A stretch of 64,000 nt of DNA from Branchiostoma floridae (taxonomy: Eukaryota; Chordata; Leptocardii; Amphioxiformes; Branchiostomatidae), in assembly GCF_000003815.2 (NCBI RefSeq), contig NC_049990.1, positions 2,625,794-2,689,793 of the forward strand, written 5' to 3'. The notes below the pieces were generated by a model. It was given only the letters and a program-made list of their open reading frames with translations. It did no database searches and was not told the origin of the DNA. Positions 39,801 to 49,877 of this stretch are shown one piece after another. A program made the translations under genes and the position numbers. The number at the start of each line of letters is the position of its first letter. Position 1 is the first letter of the stretch.

Positions 39801-41340
39801 CCTTGCGGGCAGTGCATCCCAGCTAAGCCCATCAGGCCACCGCCGCCAACCCATGTACATCATTACAATCCGTTCTGGAGATACATCGCAGGAAAAGTCC
39901 CTTCCAATTGCAAAAAATCTCACATGACTGAAAACTATACCTGCGCCACATGCAGGTAGTAGATTATATTCTATTTTCTGTATATCATAGCGGTGAGGTA
40001 ATATTTTGTTCCATCCTACACCCAATAACACATTTTGAATAAAGTTTTCTTTGTCTAACTACCGACACGGGTAAAAGTAGGCAGTCCCATTGCCGTTTTA
40101 ATTCAGTGGGACCAATAGATTGTTATCTACTAGGCACGGTATTGGGAGGCCTAACCCAGACATATTCTAACTACAACTTCTACTAGTTACCTACTGATGC
40201 CAGGTTCCAATTCTGACACCTGGGTGAACTGAGGAAAGTGTACGTTTATGAAGGTTAGACATCCAGGTAAGCAATATTCAAATACAATTCAATCTCTACA
40301 ACTGGATAAAAACGGATATTTACTTCCGGACGATTCGAGTGACATCCATCACTCTTCTTCAGCAAAAGCAGAATGAACTAGTCAGAACAATTCAATTCCA
40401 GTACAGTTAACTAGAAAAAACTGGTTTAACAACTAAATCGTTAGGATCATATGCAAAGGTTACACAAATGTGAATCATGTAAATCATGAGGAAAGTGTAG
40501 TATACTCTGCCTTCCCCAATAAGACAACATCGGTAGCATGGCAGGACCCGAACCCGAGACCTCTGGGTTCTGATCCAAACACCCTACACCACCTGCGCCA
40601 CCTTCTTGAACGTCCTTCGTGCACATAAACAGGTTACATAATAATATAGACTTATACTAAATATAGACATACATATATAGACTTAAAACGTTTAGTATAT
40701 CAAGCTTAGGCAGTCAACACAACAGCATCCTGCAAAACATCCTTATCATAAAAAATACACAGGAGTGGAAGTTTCGGAACAAACTGCACAGGGGAAACAG
40801 AGGAATGAAATTATGTAATAATAAAACCTACACCTACTTTGCTTCAAAAGAACGCCTTAGTAACGTTAGATTTGAATTTGATATACTTTTACAGAGATGA
40901 AGTCTGTGGTCAAATTGATGTTTTTATACCGCAGACATAAAGCCTTATTTATCAAAACAGTGCACTTACATTATGATCTATTTTGAGTCTGACTAGCTAT
41001 GCAGAATGTCAGCCCACGAAAAAGTTTGCGTGGCCTTGCAGGTAACGTCATTGGTGCGAAGATTTAAATCGGACGTTGGTATTGGCACAAAACAGATTCT
41101 ATCAAATTAAGATGCTTCTTTTACATAATAAGACATTTTGAAGCTAACTAGGTCGTTTTTGAGGATGTCATCCCAGTACAGTGCTGGTCAAAAACAACCT
41201 AGTTAGATTCAAAATGGATTGTTAACATAATATGTAAAATGTTATGTAAAAAGTTACATAACAAACCGCTTCTGAGGATGTCATCCCAAGACGATATTTG
41301 TGTTGTCCAGGTAGAATACTTCCAGATGTATCAAATATCG
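39801..41340. other. Intergenic region between genes A and B
   Basis: No gene seen. Contains a minus-strand SINE head at about 40487-40608, one diverged unit of the satellite found upstream of gene A (about 40725-40850), and a block (TTTTGAGTCTGACTAGCTATG at 40982, then GTAACGTCATTG.TGCGAA) that also precedes genes C and E. Confidence 0.6.
40487..40608 (-). mobile_element. tRNA-like SINE head, minus strand
   Basis: Read on the minus strand: TGGCGCAGGTGGTGTAGGG (box A-like), GTTTGGATCAGAACC, GGTCTCGGGTTCGGGTCC (box B-like). No CCA end or complete cloverleaf was demonstrated, so it is called a SINE rather than a tRNA gene. Confidence 0.6.
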
Positions 41341-41350
41341 CATTTCAAGC

Positions 41351-41423
41351 GGACACTGGTGTTGACCAACCTTGGGATGTATTGACTGAAGATGTTTCGC
41401 CTCCCAAAAGACTTGCATATAAG
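41351..41423 (+). promoter_or_regulatory. Gene B promoter block and TATA-like box
   Basis: GGACACTGGTGTTGACCAAC at 41351, then CTTGGGATGT, CCTCCCAAAAGAC and CATATAAG ending at 41423. Exon 1 (noncoding) follows and ends at 41490 before GTGAGT. Confidence 0.72.
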
Positions 41424-41707
41424 TAAGGCTTGAATGATGAATCTATCTCAGACTTCCCACGTCTTGTAGTGTCTCCACGTGGATCTTCAGGTGAGTCTTC
41501 TTGTTCTCTCATACTGTAGCGTCTTTAATGTAGCAATCGTAATATTGTTTTTCTATGCCTCACAACGGTGGACGATTTGTAACCACGTACTCTATCCCTT
41601 TTTCTTGTGTTTTTATTTAATAAGTTGGCAAAAAAACCGTTAATGCTCGCGTCTAGCAGTCTTTCCAACTTTCGTTACGCTTCTAAACGCTTCTTATGAT
41701 ACAAGCG

Positions 41708-41756
41708 AACGATTGATTGATTGATTGATTGATAGATTGATTGATTGATTGATTAT
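41708..41756. repeat. GATT microsatellite in gene B intron 1
   Basis: Twelve or so GATT units with one GATA interruption. Confidence 0.9.
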
Positions 41757-41889
41757 AAATGTTGTGTACCTATTACCGGGGAACTGAGGAGTTAGTACCC
41801 AGAGCTTTATACCAGACTAATATATGAGGCACAACATTGTCTGAAAAGCTTCGATAACCTGCATCATTAAATCTGCCATCTTTTAGAAT

Positions 41890-42044
41890 TAATCTCCAAG
41901 CAGATCCCACGGTAGTATAAAATAGTATCTAAAGCTGACAGAGGAGTGAAGCCGGCCTAGAAGTGAAACACGCTCCTAGGTCGGCTTCACTCCTATCAGC
42001 TTTTGTTACTATTTTATGCTACCGTAGGATCTGCTTGGAGATTG
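41890..42044. mobile_element. Fold-back element, family 1 copy 2
   Basis: Ends TAATCTCCAAGCAGATCCCA and GGATCTGCTTGGAGATTGA; inner arms GCCGGCCTAGGAG-like and complement. Gene B intron 1. Confidence 0.85.
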
Positions 42045-42052
42045 ATTATTTA

Positions 42053-42384
42053 TAGCTAAGGGCACAATCCACCGTACGTGCAAATATGTGCTGTCTACGT
42101 GCTAAAACGTGGGCAATCTTTTGGGATCCGGAAGTGGAAAGTACCACCTCCGTACGAACTCGTAGGGAATCCGACAGATTTTGGAACACGCAGACATGCC
42201 GTAGAACTTTACGTGCACGCAAAACTTTGTCATCGGGCTACGTATTCGCCCCACGTACGTGCTATTACGGGCGACGCGCCTGCCCTGTACAGCCTGAACG
42301 TTTTCAGAAATACGTAGCGGACGTGGCCTTCCGAAAAAACGTACGGATAAATTGCAAGTACGGCAGGTTGTACCCTTACCTTAG
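42053..42384. mobile_element. Fold-back element, family 2 copy 1 (TIR AGCTAAGGGCACAA)
   Basis: Starts GCTAAGGGCACAATCCACCG and ends with a degraded inverse (GGTTGTACCCTTACC). The interior has GCAATCTTTTGGGATCC, GGGAATCCGACAG and CCTGAACGTTTTCAGAAATA, shared with copies at 44447, 50417 and 59090. Not coding. Confidence 0.75.
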
Positions 42385-42464
42385 GCCTACCATGCAGTGG
42401 TACTTATGTTGACTTGTTGTAACACTGGTTAACGACGATCATGTTTCAGCTCTTGGCATCAACT

Positions 42465-45400
42465 ATGGCTCCCTTCCTTCTTCTCTTCGTTGCCTTGGCA
42501 ACGGCGTCTCCGATGAAGAGGTATGTGATGTACATTTACCTTAAAGTAACGTGAAACAATTTAAGATGTCTTATTCTGGTACGGTTCCGTATCTAACACT
42601 AGCAGTTCTGTAGTGTAGGGTAGGTAATGAAAATTCCCTCTGTTCACACTCAGGCACATACTCCAGTTAAACATTCTGACATTAACATTATATGATAATT
42701 ATGATTATGTATATGCGCGTGAGATCGCGTGGCGCAGCCGCAGCGTGTTTGGCTCGGACCGAGAGGTCTCGAGTTCGAATCCGGCTGCGTGACACTGATC
42801 TTGTGCCCTTGGGAAAGGCACTTTACACGGCTTTCCTAACTTTACTCAGATGAACATGAGTATCTAGCTTTGGCTAGGGCCGTCTCTCGGATAAGACGTA
42901 CAGTCCCTTGGCCGCACCTGGAGAAAGTACTGTCGTATTGAGGTCACCTGAGTGGCGCCGAATGTCAGCTCGCTCCAGACACTTGAGACAGTCGTATTGA
43001 GGTCACCTGAGTGGCCCCAAATGGCAGCTCGCTCCAGACCCTTGCGATTTAGCCCCGCCTATCGTGAGCCCCTCGCAATTCAGCCCCTGGCTGCCAAGAG
43101 AGAGTAGTCAGCACACCCAATAACAATAACATATACATTACAAATGTTTTTGCATGTAGGCAGATGACCGGCGGGCTGGACGCGGATATGGACGGTATGG
43201 TCTCCTATGCTGAGGTGTCCGCCGTCATGTCCCTGCACGAAGCTCTTGTCGCCCTTGACAGTGATGGTAAGCAGGCCATGATTAATTATGTTAATAGTTT
43301 ACTTCCAGCACTGAATTAAACTATAGGGACTTATCACACTAAATTTCGGTCAGTATCCGTCGACCTTGTTCACAGAATGGCCCTTCTACCTCCAGCAGTG
43401 ATGTCAGTAATACACGACATTTGCAGGAGGGGGTCATGAGTATCAGAATATCTATGGCGCCCCCCGTCTCTGTTGAGTGTGGGCTGGTGGGCTCTGATGT
43501 GTACTGCCCCCTTCACGCCTCGCGTTAAGAAATTCTGTTCTGAATCTAGGATTTTGACTTTGTTGAACTTTCATGTTGAGACTATGATTGATTTGTGCCG
43601 CCATATTGTTTGTTAAACCTCGAATCGATTGACTATTCTAAGTCATGTTCTGATTTATAGTTAGCGTAAGCATTGCATGATTCTTATATTGCTCATTCAT
43701 TTACGTTTCTTACTTATAATTAGCCTTAATTATAACATTCTATGTTTCATGTATTTCTTCATTCAATTACCGATTGACTGTTGACATTTCTCAATTGCTG
43801 CTATTCTTTAATCCACTCAGATTAGTGTTAGTCTAGTGAAGTGGAGTCGTTTGCTATTGGGGTGGGTACTCTTCAGTATTACATGAGTAAGAGTTTAAGC
43901 CTAAAATAAAGGTATGATTATGTGGCTAAGGGATGTGTTCGTGGAACTCTAATTCATTGTTCCTCACGTTTAGGCGACGGCTTCATCTACCTGCCGCAGA
44001 TCGTCGAGCTGTGGGGGTCCGCAGACAAGTTTTACGAACTGAACACCGACGGCGACGATTACCTGACCTTCAGGGAGATTGAGAACGGGATGAGCCTGCA
44101 GGACTTCTTCAACGAGTTCGACTCCAACGGTATTTACTTCATCTTATGTATGTCGTTCGTTCATCATCATCGTTCATCGTTCGGCTGCAGCGCAGGTGAC
44201 TGCAAGCCTTCTCCAGTTCCGCCTATCAGCAGCGAGCTGGCGAAGCTGCCTGGGGGTGATTTGGCCGTGATGTATGTCATAACGTGCCGGAATAACGTTC
44301 AATATTTATATATATTCGTATGTTTGGAGAATATCCCTCCTCCACATTCCATCCGTTGGCTCCCATAGGATAAGCTGGCTAGCCATCAGTTTTGTATGCC
44401 GGACACAGTGTCCGGCTAGCGCCATCCTGCATTTCCATATCTTGTCAGCCTCCGGACGAACTTTAAGGGAATCCGACGGCTTTTGGAGTAGGCAAAGCTT
44501 TGTGTGCCATCGGGCTGCCGATTCGCCCCGGCCCCGTACGTGCCAGTACGGGCGACGCGCCTGCCCTGTACAGCCTGAACGTTTTCAGAAATACGTGGCA
44601 GACGGAAAAATTGCGTGTACAGTGGGCTGTGCCCTTAGCTTTTCGAACCTGATGGAACTGAGCTTAAGTAGGATATTTTGCTTATGTATACAGATGACGG
44701 GATGCTGGATGCTATAGAGGCTTACCAGGTGAACTTCATCTACGACATTTGGTACAACAATGCCGTCGCTGACAACCCGCTGGACTCCAACGGTGACGGC
44801 AAGATCTCCCGGATGGAAATCTTGAGCCACATGACCTACGACGAGGTGCTGAAGGCCTTGGATGTGGACGGTAATACTGTAAATGCAGAAATGTTCGCGG
44901 TGGAAACTTCACCGCGAAATTAAAACCACCGCGAACATTTTTCCATGGCAGTAAGAGACTACAGTACATGGTGCTACCGCGAAATTAAAACCACCGCGAA
45001 AAGTCCCTTTTCCAGCTACCGCGAAATTAAATCCCCGCGAACTTAAATGCATTTACAGTAATTGTTGTTGTCTTAAAGTTCATTTAAATGGCTAACGCTA
45101 GTTTCCCTATATCCCTGGGGTCTTCTATATCCGTTGATTCTTAAAAGAGGGTACACATATATGGATATCAAATCAACGGACTGTGGGTTTTAAAACTGCC
45201 ATATTTTGACAATACTGCAGTTTGCACGCACAGTCTTTTCCACCGACTTGATACTCCAAAATACCGTTGTAAAAGCAATGGATATTGGGTACATTGCGGA
45301 TTAAGGTGAATTAGAGGCAAGTGGGTAGCTAGTGTGATAGTCTAGCATTCAAGAGGTGGTGGGTCCAAGCTAGCCTCCACCAGCCCTCCCTAGGGGGGTG

Positions 45401-46675
45401 CGGGGATCGAAGAATTCTGCAAAAAATCGGAAAATTGGCCAGGGGAGTCAATCCACGCTACGGTTCATGATTCCCTTCTGGGGCCGTCCAACTCCTCTAA
45501 TAGCAAAACCCCCCTGGCAAATTATTTTCCCTATAATAGCCAGCGTAGTCAGTCTGGTAGAGACTAGGTTTAAGCAGTTTAGCTTTAGTCTGTATATACA
45601 ATTTTACATACATGGTACAAAATACATAACAAAGTCTTCACTCCCTTTGGTCTTCAGCCTAACTTGGCATCTGGTACAATGTTTGTCCACTCCACTCAGT
45701 TCGTGTGTAACACAGCCCTTCTTATGTGTTGTTATATGCTGACTTTTATACATGTTGACTAAAAATATATTTTTCTGACACATTTTTTTCCCATTTAGGT
45801 AACCGAGAACTGACGGCTGTAGAGCTGAATGTACTGATGGGCGTCGGAACTACACAGTTCATAGCTGATCAGGACAGCAACAATGACGGAGTGGTTGACT
45901 TCCAGGAGGCGTACCTCAACCGTATGAACCTGCGAAGGATCTTCAATAGGCTCGATTTGGACGGTACGTTTCTTTCGCCACACAGGAGAAAACAAACGCA
46001 GTGCGGAAGTTGAAAAGGCCCGTTCCTGAAGCGTCGCCAAAAATGAATACAATAAATCAACGTCCTCTTTAGTAAACATTGTCACACAGAAAAAAAACCT
46101 ACTCATTAAGTCTGGAAGAGCATTTTGGGCGGAAATACGAAGGGTGTCCTCTCTATTCTATCATTTTAATCATTGCACGGACCGACTACTCTCGCTTTGC
46201 AGTCGCATATCGGGCGCTTTAGATGTATAAAATCTCAAGGGTCTGTGATGACAGCATCTAGTGACCTCAATACGACAGTAATTGCCCCATGTACGGCCAT
46301 AGAAATGTAGGTTTTGAACCATTCACACCAGGAAGGGCACATACTCCTTTCAAAAGTATATACCTGACTTGACATTTAGCATAATATACAAACATACCTC
46401 AGGTATTCTTTCTGTGTTCTTTACAACAACTTGACAGGACAGCAACTAGACACACTGGAACACATATACAAACGATGCATAACATGTATCACACACAAAT
46501 GTTGATAAAATTAGATAAATATTTCTTGTATTTTGTTGTTCGTTTTTGACTAACCTTTGGTGTTCTACTGCACACAGATAGTAACTACCTAGAGAACGGA
46601 GAAGGGAGCGGATTCTACGTTGTGTGGGACGCTATCGTCATGATGGGTGGTGGCACCAACCCCAACGGAAACTAA
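42465..46675 (+). CDS. EF-hand gene B: secreted eight-EF-hand protein
   Basis: Coding exons 42465-42520, 43160-43266, 43974-44129, 44694-44870, 45799-45963 and 46578-46675, 252 residues. Signal peptide MAPFLLLFVALATAS then PMKRQ. Loops: DADMDGMVSYAE, DSDGDGFIYLPQ, NTDGDDYLTFRE, DSNDDGMLDAIE, DSNGDGKISRME, DVDGNRELTAVE, DSNNDGVVDFQE, DLDDSNYLENGE. Loops 6 and 8 lack the usual Gly6. The tail SGFYVVWDAIVMMGGG is hydrophobic and conserved with C and D. It is the most diverged copy in exon 4. Expected to be secreted and to bind calcium (inference); function unknown. Confidence 0.88.
42724..43132 (+). mobile_element. Full-length tRNA-derived SINE
   Basis: The head has TGGCGCAGCCGCAGCG (box A-like) and GAGTTCGAATCC (box B). 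The body has TTGTGCCCTTGGGAAAGGCAC and GTATTGAGGTCACCTGAGTGG (the latter twice). The tail is AACAATAACA. Other copies in the window match the head, the body or, in reverse, the 3' half. Gene B intron 2. Confidence 0.82.
44447..44640. mobile_element. Fold-back element, family 2 copy 2 (5' truncated)
   Basis: Shares GGGAATCCGAC.G, TTTTGGA, CCTGTACAGCCTGAACG and the right end CAGTGGGCTGTGCCCTTAGC with family 2. Left end missing. Gene B intron between exons 4 and 5. Confidence 0.75.
44872..45062. mobile_element. Fold-back element abutting the exon 5 splice donor of gene B
   Basis: Left end TAATACTGTAAATGCA and right end TGCATTTACAGTAATT are inverted repeats. The interior has several ACCGCGAAATTAAA and CCGCGAA motifs in both orientations. 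The left end begins one base after the exon, so the donor GTAATA is partly element sequence. Confidence 0.8.
45335..45570. repeat. Dispersed repeat with CCAGGGGAGT and TCTGGTAGAGAC motifs
   Basis: The GGCCAGGGGAGT and GGCAAATTATTTTCCCT motifs, and the end TAGTCAGTCTGGTAGAGAC, also occur (the last reversed) near 27772-27840, 29295-29330 and 59190. Probably a mobile element relic; its borders are unclear. Confidence 0.45.
46145..46320 (-). mobile_element. SINE 3' half, minus strand, in gene B intron 6
   Basis: Contains GTGACCTCAATACGACAGTA, CCGACTACTCTCGCTTTG and GGCCATAG..TGTAGGTTTTGAACC, the reverse of the SINE tail. The same fragment sits in the same intron of gene C (53575-53735). Confidence 0.75.
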
Positions 46676-46756
46676 GGTTTTTCTTTACTCTTTCTTCATA
46701 TATCTAGAAGTGGCGTTAATAAAAAACACACCACAGGTGTTCTTGTGCCATCTTTC

Positions 46757-46929
46757 AATCTCCAAGCAGATCCTACAATGGCATAAGATAAGTATGAAAC
46801 TGGCCAAGGAGTGTAGTTAGCAAAGAGGTGTCCATTTTCCATGTAGAGAAACGCACTCCTAAGCCAGCTTCACTCCCCTGTCAGCTTTTGATACTATCTT
46901 ATGCTACCTTAGGATCTGCTTGGAGATTA
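46757..46929. mobile_element. Fold-back element, family 1 copy 3
   Basis: Ends AATCTCCAAGCAGATCCTAC and GTAGG-like/GGATCTGCTTGGAGATTA; inner arms TCAGCTTTTGATACTATCTT. Lies in the 3' UTR intron of gene B. Confidence 0.85.
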
Positions 46930-47207
46930 GCATCTTTGACATTACTAGCGGGCTTTCCATGCGTTTTCGTGGAATATGGCAAATCCAATTTTGTACATGT
47001 AATACATACTATCTCCGGATATATCTTAATAGGAGGTAGCTACATGTATTTAAATTTTTTTTTAAACATTGAAAGTTAATATTGAAGTTTATGCCCCCTC
47101 CCAGCCACAAAAAATGCAAGTGCTAGTAAGAATAGTGGACAGTAAGAATCTGAATTGATAGGTACCCTGATTTTATTGCCACTTATTTTCTTTCCTTTTC
47201 CCTACAG

Positions 47208-47285
47208 AAGGACCCTCTGGTTTCCGGACCGCAGTAGCGGCTGCAAAACAAACATACGGGAATAAAAACGCGACCATATTATAAA
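47208..47285 (+). other. Gene B 3' UTR exon with polyA signal
   Basis: Begins after TTCCCTACAG; GGTTTCCGGACCGCAG and GCGGCTGCAAAACAAACATA are shared with the terminal exons of C and D. AATAAA at 47261-47266. Confidence 0.7.
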
Positions 47286-47764
47286 AACAAAAGTCGTCTA
47301 TGTTTTTTTTTGTAACCACAAATATATATATATATACATATTATAACCACATATATAAAATTATGGCCATCTAAACCGTTTATTTGTGATTTTGTCGTCA
47401 CAAATTTATACTTTATTTCAAAATATCATGCATTTATCCACATTACATGTTATAAAACTTTGAACCATCGAAATCCGTTGAACGTAGATGCTGTGTGTGA
47501 GGAGAGCTAGAGCCATACCTCGAGCACGTTAGAGAACCCACCATACTTATTGAAAAGAGTACCGTCCATACCGGTGTGAGTGGTTAAAATAGAACTGTCC
47601 GGATATGCAGCCTGTACTGTTCAGCACAAACCTGATGTGTTACGCCATGAGGCGGTTTACCGGGTATGCAACACAAACAAACAAACAAACAAACAAACAA
47701 AAACATCCGTCATTATGCACACTATGTTCTGGGTACGAGTTTAGACTGGTACATGTACGACCTT

Positions 47765-48110
47765 ACAATGGTACGAGTTTGAATTGGTACGAGCTTACGA
47801 TGGTAAGGGTTTTACACCGGTGCGAGCTTACAATGGTCCGAGTTTACACTGGTACGAGCTTACACTGGTACGAGTTTACATTGGTACGAGTTTACAATGG
47901 TACGAGCTAACAATGGTACGGGTTTACACTGGTGCGAGCTTACAATGGTCCGAGTTTACACTTGTACGAGCTGCCCTTAGTAAGAGCTTACACCAGTACG
48001 AGCTTACAATGGTCCGAGTTTACACCGGTACGAGCTTACACTAGTATGGGCTTACAATGGTACGAGCTTACACTAGTATGAGCTGGTGCTAAATTTAGTA
48101 CGAGCTTTCA
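47765..48110. repeat. 16-bp minisatellite downstream of gene B
   Basis: About 22 imperfect units of TGGTACGAGTTTACAC / TGGTACGAGCTTACAA. Unique flanks (ATGTTCTGGGTAC before, GGCAATATAACCCCAC after) match an array-free site near 63473. Confidence 0.9.
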
Positions 48111-48385
48111 CAGGCAATATAACCCCACCTGCGTCATCCATGAACTCCAAACAGACATTCGTATTTATACTTTGATTAAAATATGTTCTAAAACTAAGGC
48201 GTCTGTGGTCAAATTGGTCATACCGCACAAACAGAACCGATCGATTTTGAGTCTGACTAGCTATGGAGGATTTCACCTCAAAATTGCGTGGCCCTGGGGG
48301 CAGGTTACGTCATTGATGCGAAAATAGCATTTCAAACAGACGTTGGAATTGGCACAAAACAGCCTCTCTCAAATCAAGATGTTGT

Positions 48386-49239
48386 ACGAGGGGTGATCAA
48401 TAAGTTCTCGGCCTAACTCAGAAATAATAAGCACAACTCAAATTTTGAGGCACAACTTTATAGTACGAAGCCTTTTATCAATATCCTCCAAATTACAAAT
48501 CATTGGAGTCATTACTTTCCAAGCATTCGTTTTATGCAAATTAGAAGGTAAGTGGCGAGAAAAAAAGTGGTGTGAATTGTGATCAGACATGTGTGGGTCG
48601 AGTTCCCCATGCCGTAAATTAACAAAAGACATTGTCAAAATGTTTGATAATCATTCTCCTCCTATTTCAAGTAAAAAGAATTGGGTGTCTGACTTCCAGC
48701 AGCGCAAGTTCGATCACACACCCAGGTCAGGTCAATTGTCCCATTTTTTCCGTTCTCCCTTACCTAACATTACTGGGTGTCGCCTGCAAAGTAATGATCA
48801 CAATAATTTGAATTTTGGTACAGATTGATATAAGACGTTATACTTGACATCTATGCTTCGAAATCTGAGCTGTGCTTATTGATAATCCCACGTACTTGTA
48901 TAAAATCTTATGTAAATGTGTACCAAAATTCAAATTATTGTGATCATTACATTGCAGGTGACACCCAGTAACGTTAGGTAAGGGATAACGAAAAAAAAGT
49001 GGACAATTGATCTGAAACCTGAGGTGTGCGGGTCAAATTGTCTGATCACACTTCATCTTTCTTTTTCTCGCCACTTACCCTCTAATTTGCATAAAACGAA
49101 TGCCTGGAAAGTAATGACTCCAATGATTTGTAATTTGGAGGATATTGATAAAAGGCTTCATACTATAAAGTTGTGCCTCAAAATTTGAGTTGTGCTTATT
49201 ATTTCTGGGTTAGGCCGAGAACATATTGATCACCCCTCG
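48386..49239. mobile_element. 854-bp mariner-like palindromic element
   Basis: Ends CGAGGGGTGATCAATAAGTT and the inverse, each flanked by TA (48384-48385 and 49240-49241). Almost the whole element is a palindrome with arms of about 400 bp. A scrap of plus-strand frame in the left arm (48589-48828) ends FDHTPRSGQLS, which resembles the linker after the helix-turn-helix of mariner transposases. No intact transposase. Confidence 0.8.
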
Positions 49240-49393
49240 TATGTTGTATTGTTTATATCAAAATCCATATTTTGAATCTAACTAGTTCACTTGGATGATG
49301 TCATCCCAAGACGATCTTTGTTTTACCCTGGTAGAACACACCCATGTAGTATGTTAATGACACTCATATGTGTCAACAATAGCATTTCAAACG

Positions 49394-49465
49394 GACATTG
49401 GTGTTGACCAACCTTGGGATGTCTTGACTTAAGCTGTTGGGCCTCCCAAGGAGACTGGTATATAA
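49394..49465 (+). promoter_or_regulatory. Gene C promoter block and TATA box
   Basis: GGACATTGGTGTTGACCAAC at 49394, CTTGGGATGTCTTGACTT, GCCTCCCAAGGAGAC, then TATATAA at 49459-49465. Noncoding exon 1 ends at 49541 before GTAAGT. Confidence 0.75.
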
Positions 49466-49877
49466 GGACCGAGTGTACCTCCGGATCTGTCTCTGACTTC
49501 ATACGTCTTGTGTAGTGTCTCTAAGAGAAGAGAACCTTCGCGTAAGTCTTTTTATTCTTCAGTACTGTATCGTCTTTTAGTTTGCAGTGATAGCGGGTTT
49601 CTGCTTTTTGCTAAGATAGAAACTGTAAAAAAAATTGTGAGACTCCCTGTTTCTTGTTCTGAAATAAGCCGGCAGATTAAAAGCGTTGGTGTTCACGCCT
49701 AGAAGTCTCCTTACTGTGCTAGGAACACTATCGTGATAACAATTCTATCAATCTGAACCGTTGTTTGTTATTAGTAAGGGCTCTACGTTGAATATTAAGT
49801 CTACCAGTCGTACTTATGTATGGATTACTCTCTAACAATGTTTTGTGATGGCCACTTTTCAGCTCTTGGCATCAACC

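Noticed and set aside
39644-40031. Minus-strand frames crossing the gap
   Set aside because: They run through 100 Ns, so the reading is meaningless. The same applies to frames across 55607-55706.
42724-42800. Possible tRNA gene
   Set aside because: Box A and box B-like sequences are present, but other copies share the head with a common non-tRNA body and an AACAATAACA tail, so it is a SINE. No proper acceptor stem was found.
43430-43920. Possible solo LTR in gene B intron 3
   Set aside because: The composition and an AATAAA near 43905 were suggestive, but I could not find matching ends or a target duplication.
47605-48044. Frames of 86-101 residues downstream of gene B
   Set aside because: Same 16-bp minisatellite artefact, with an AAAC run at the start.
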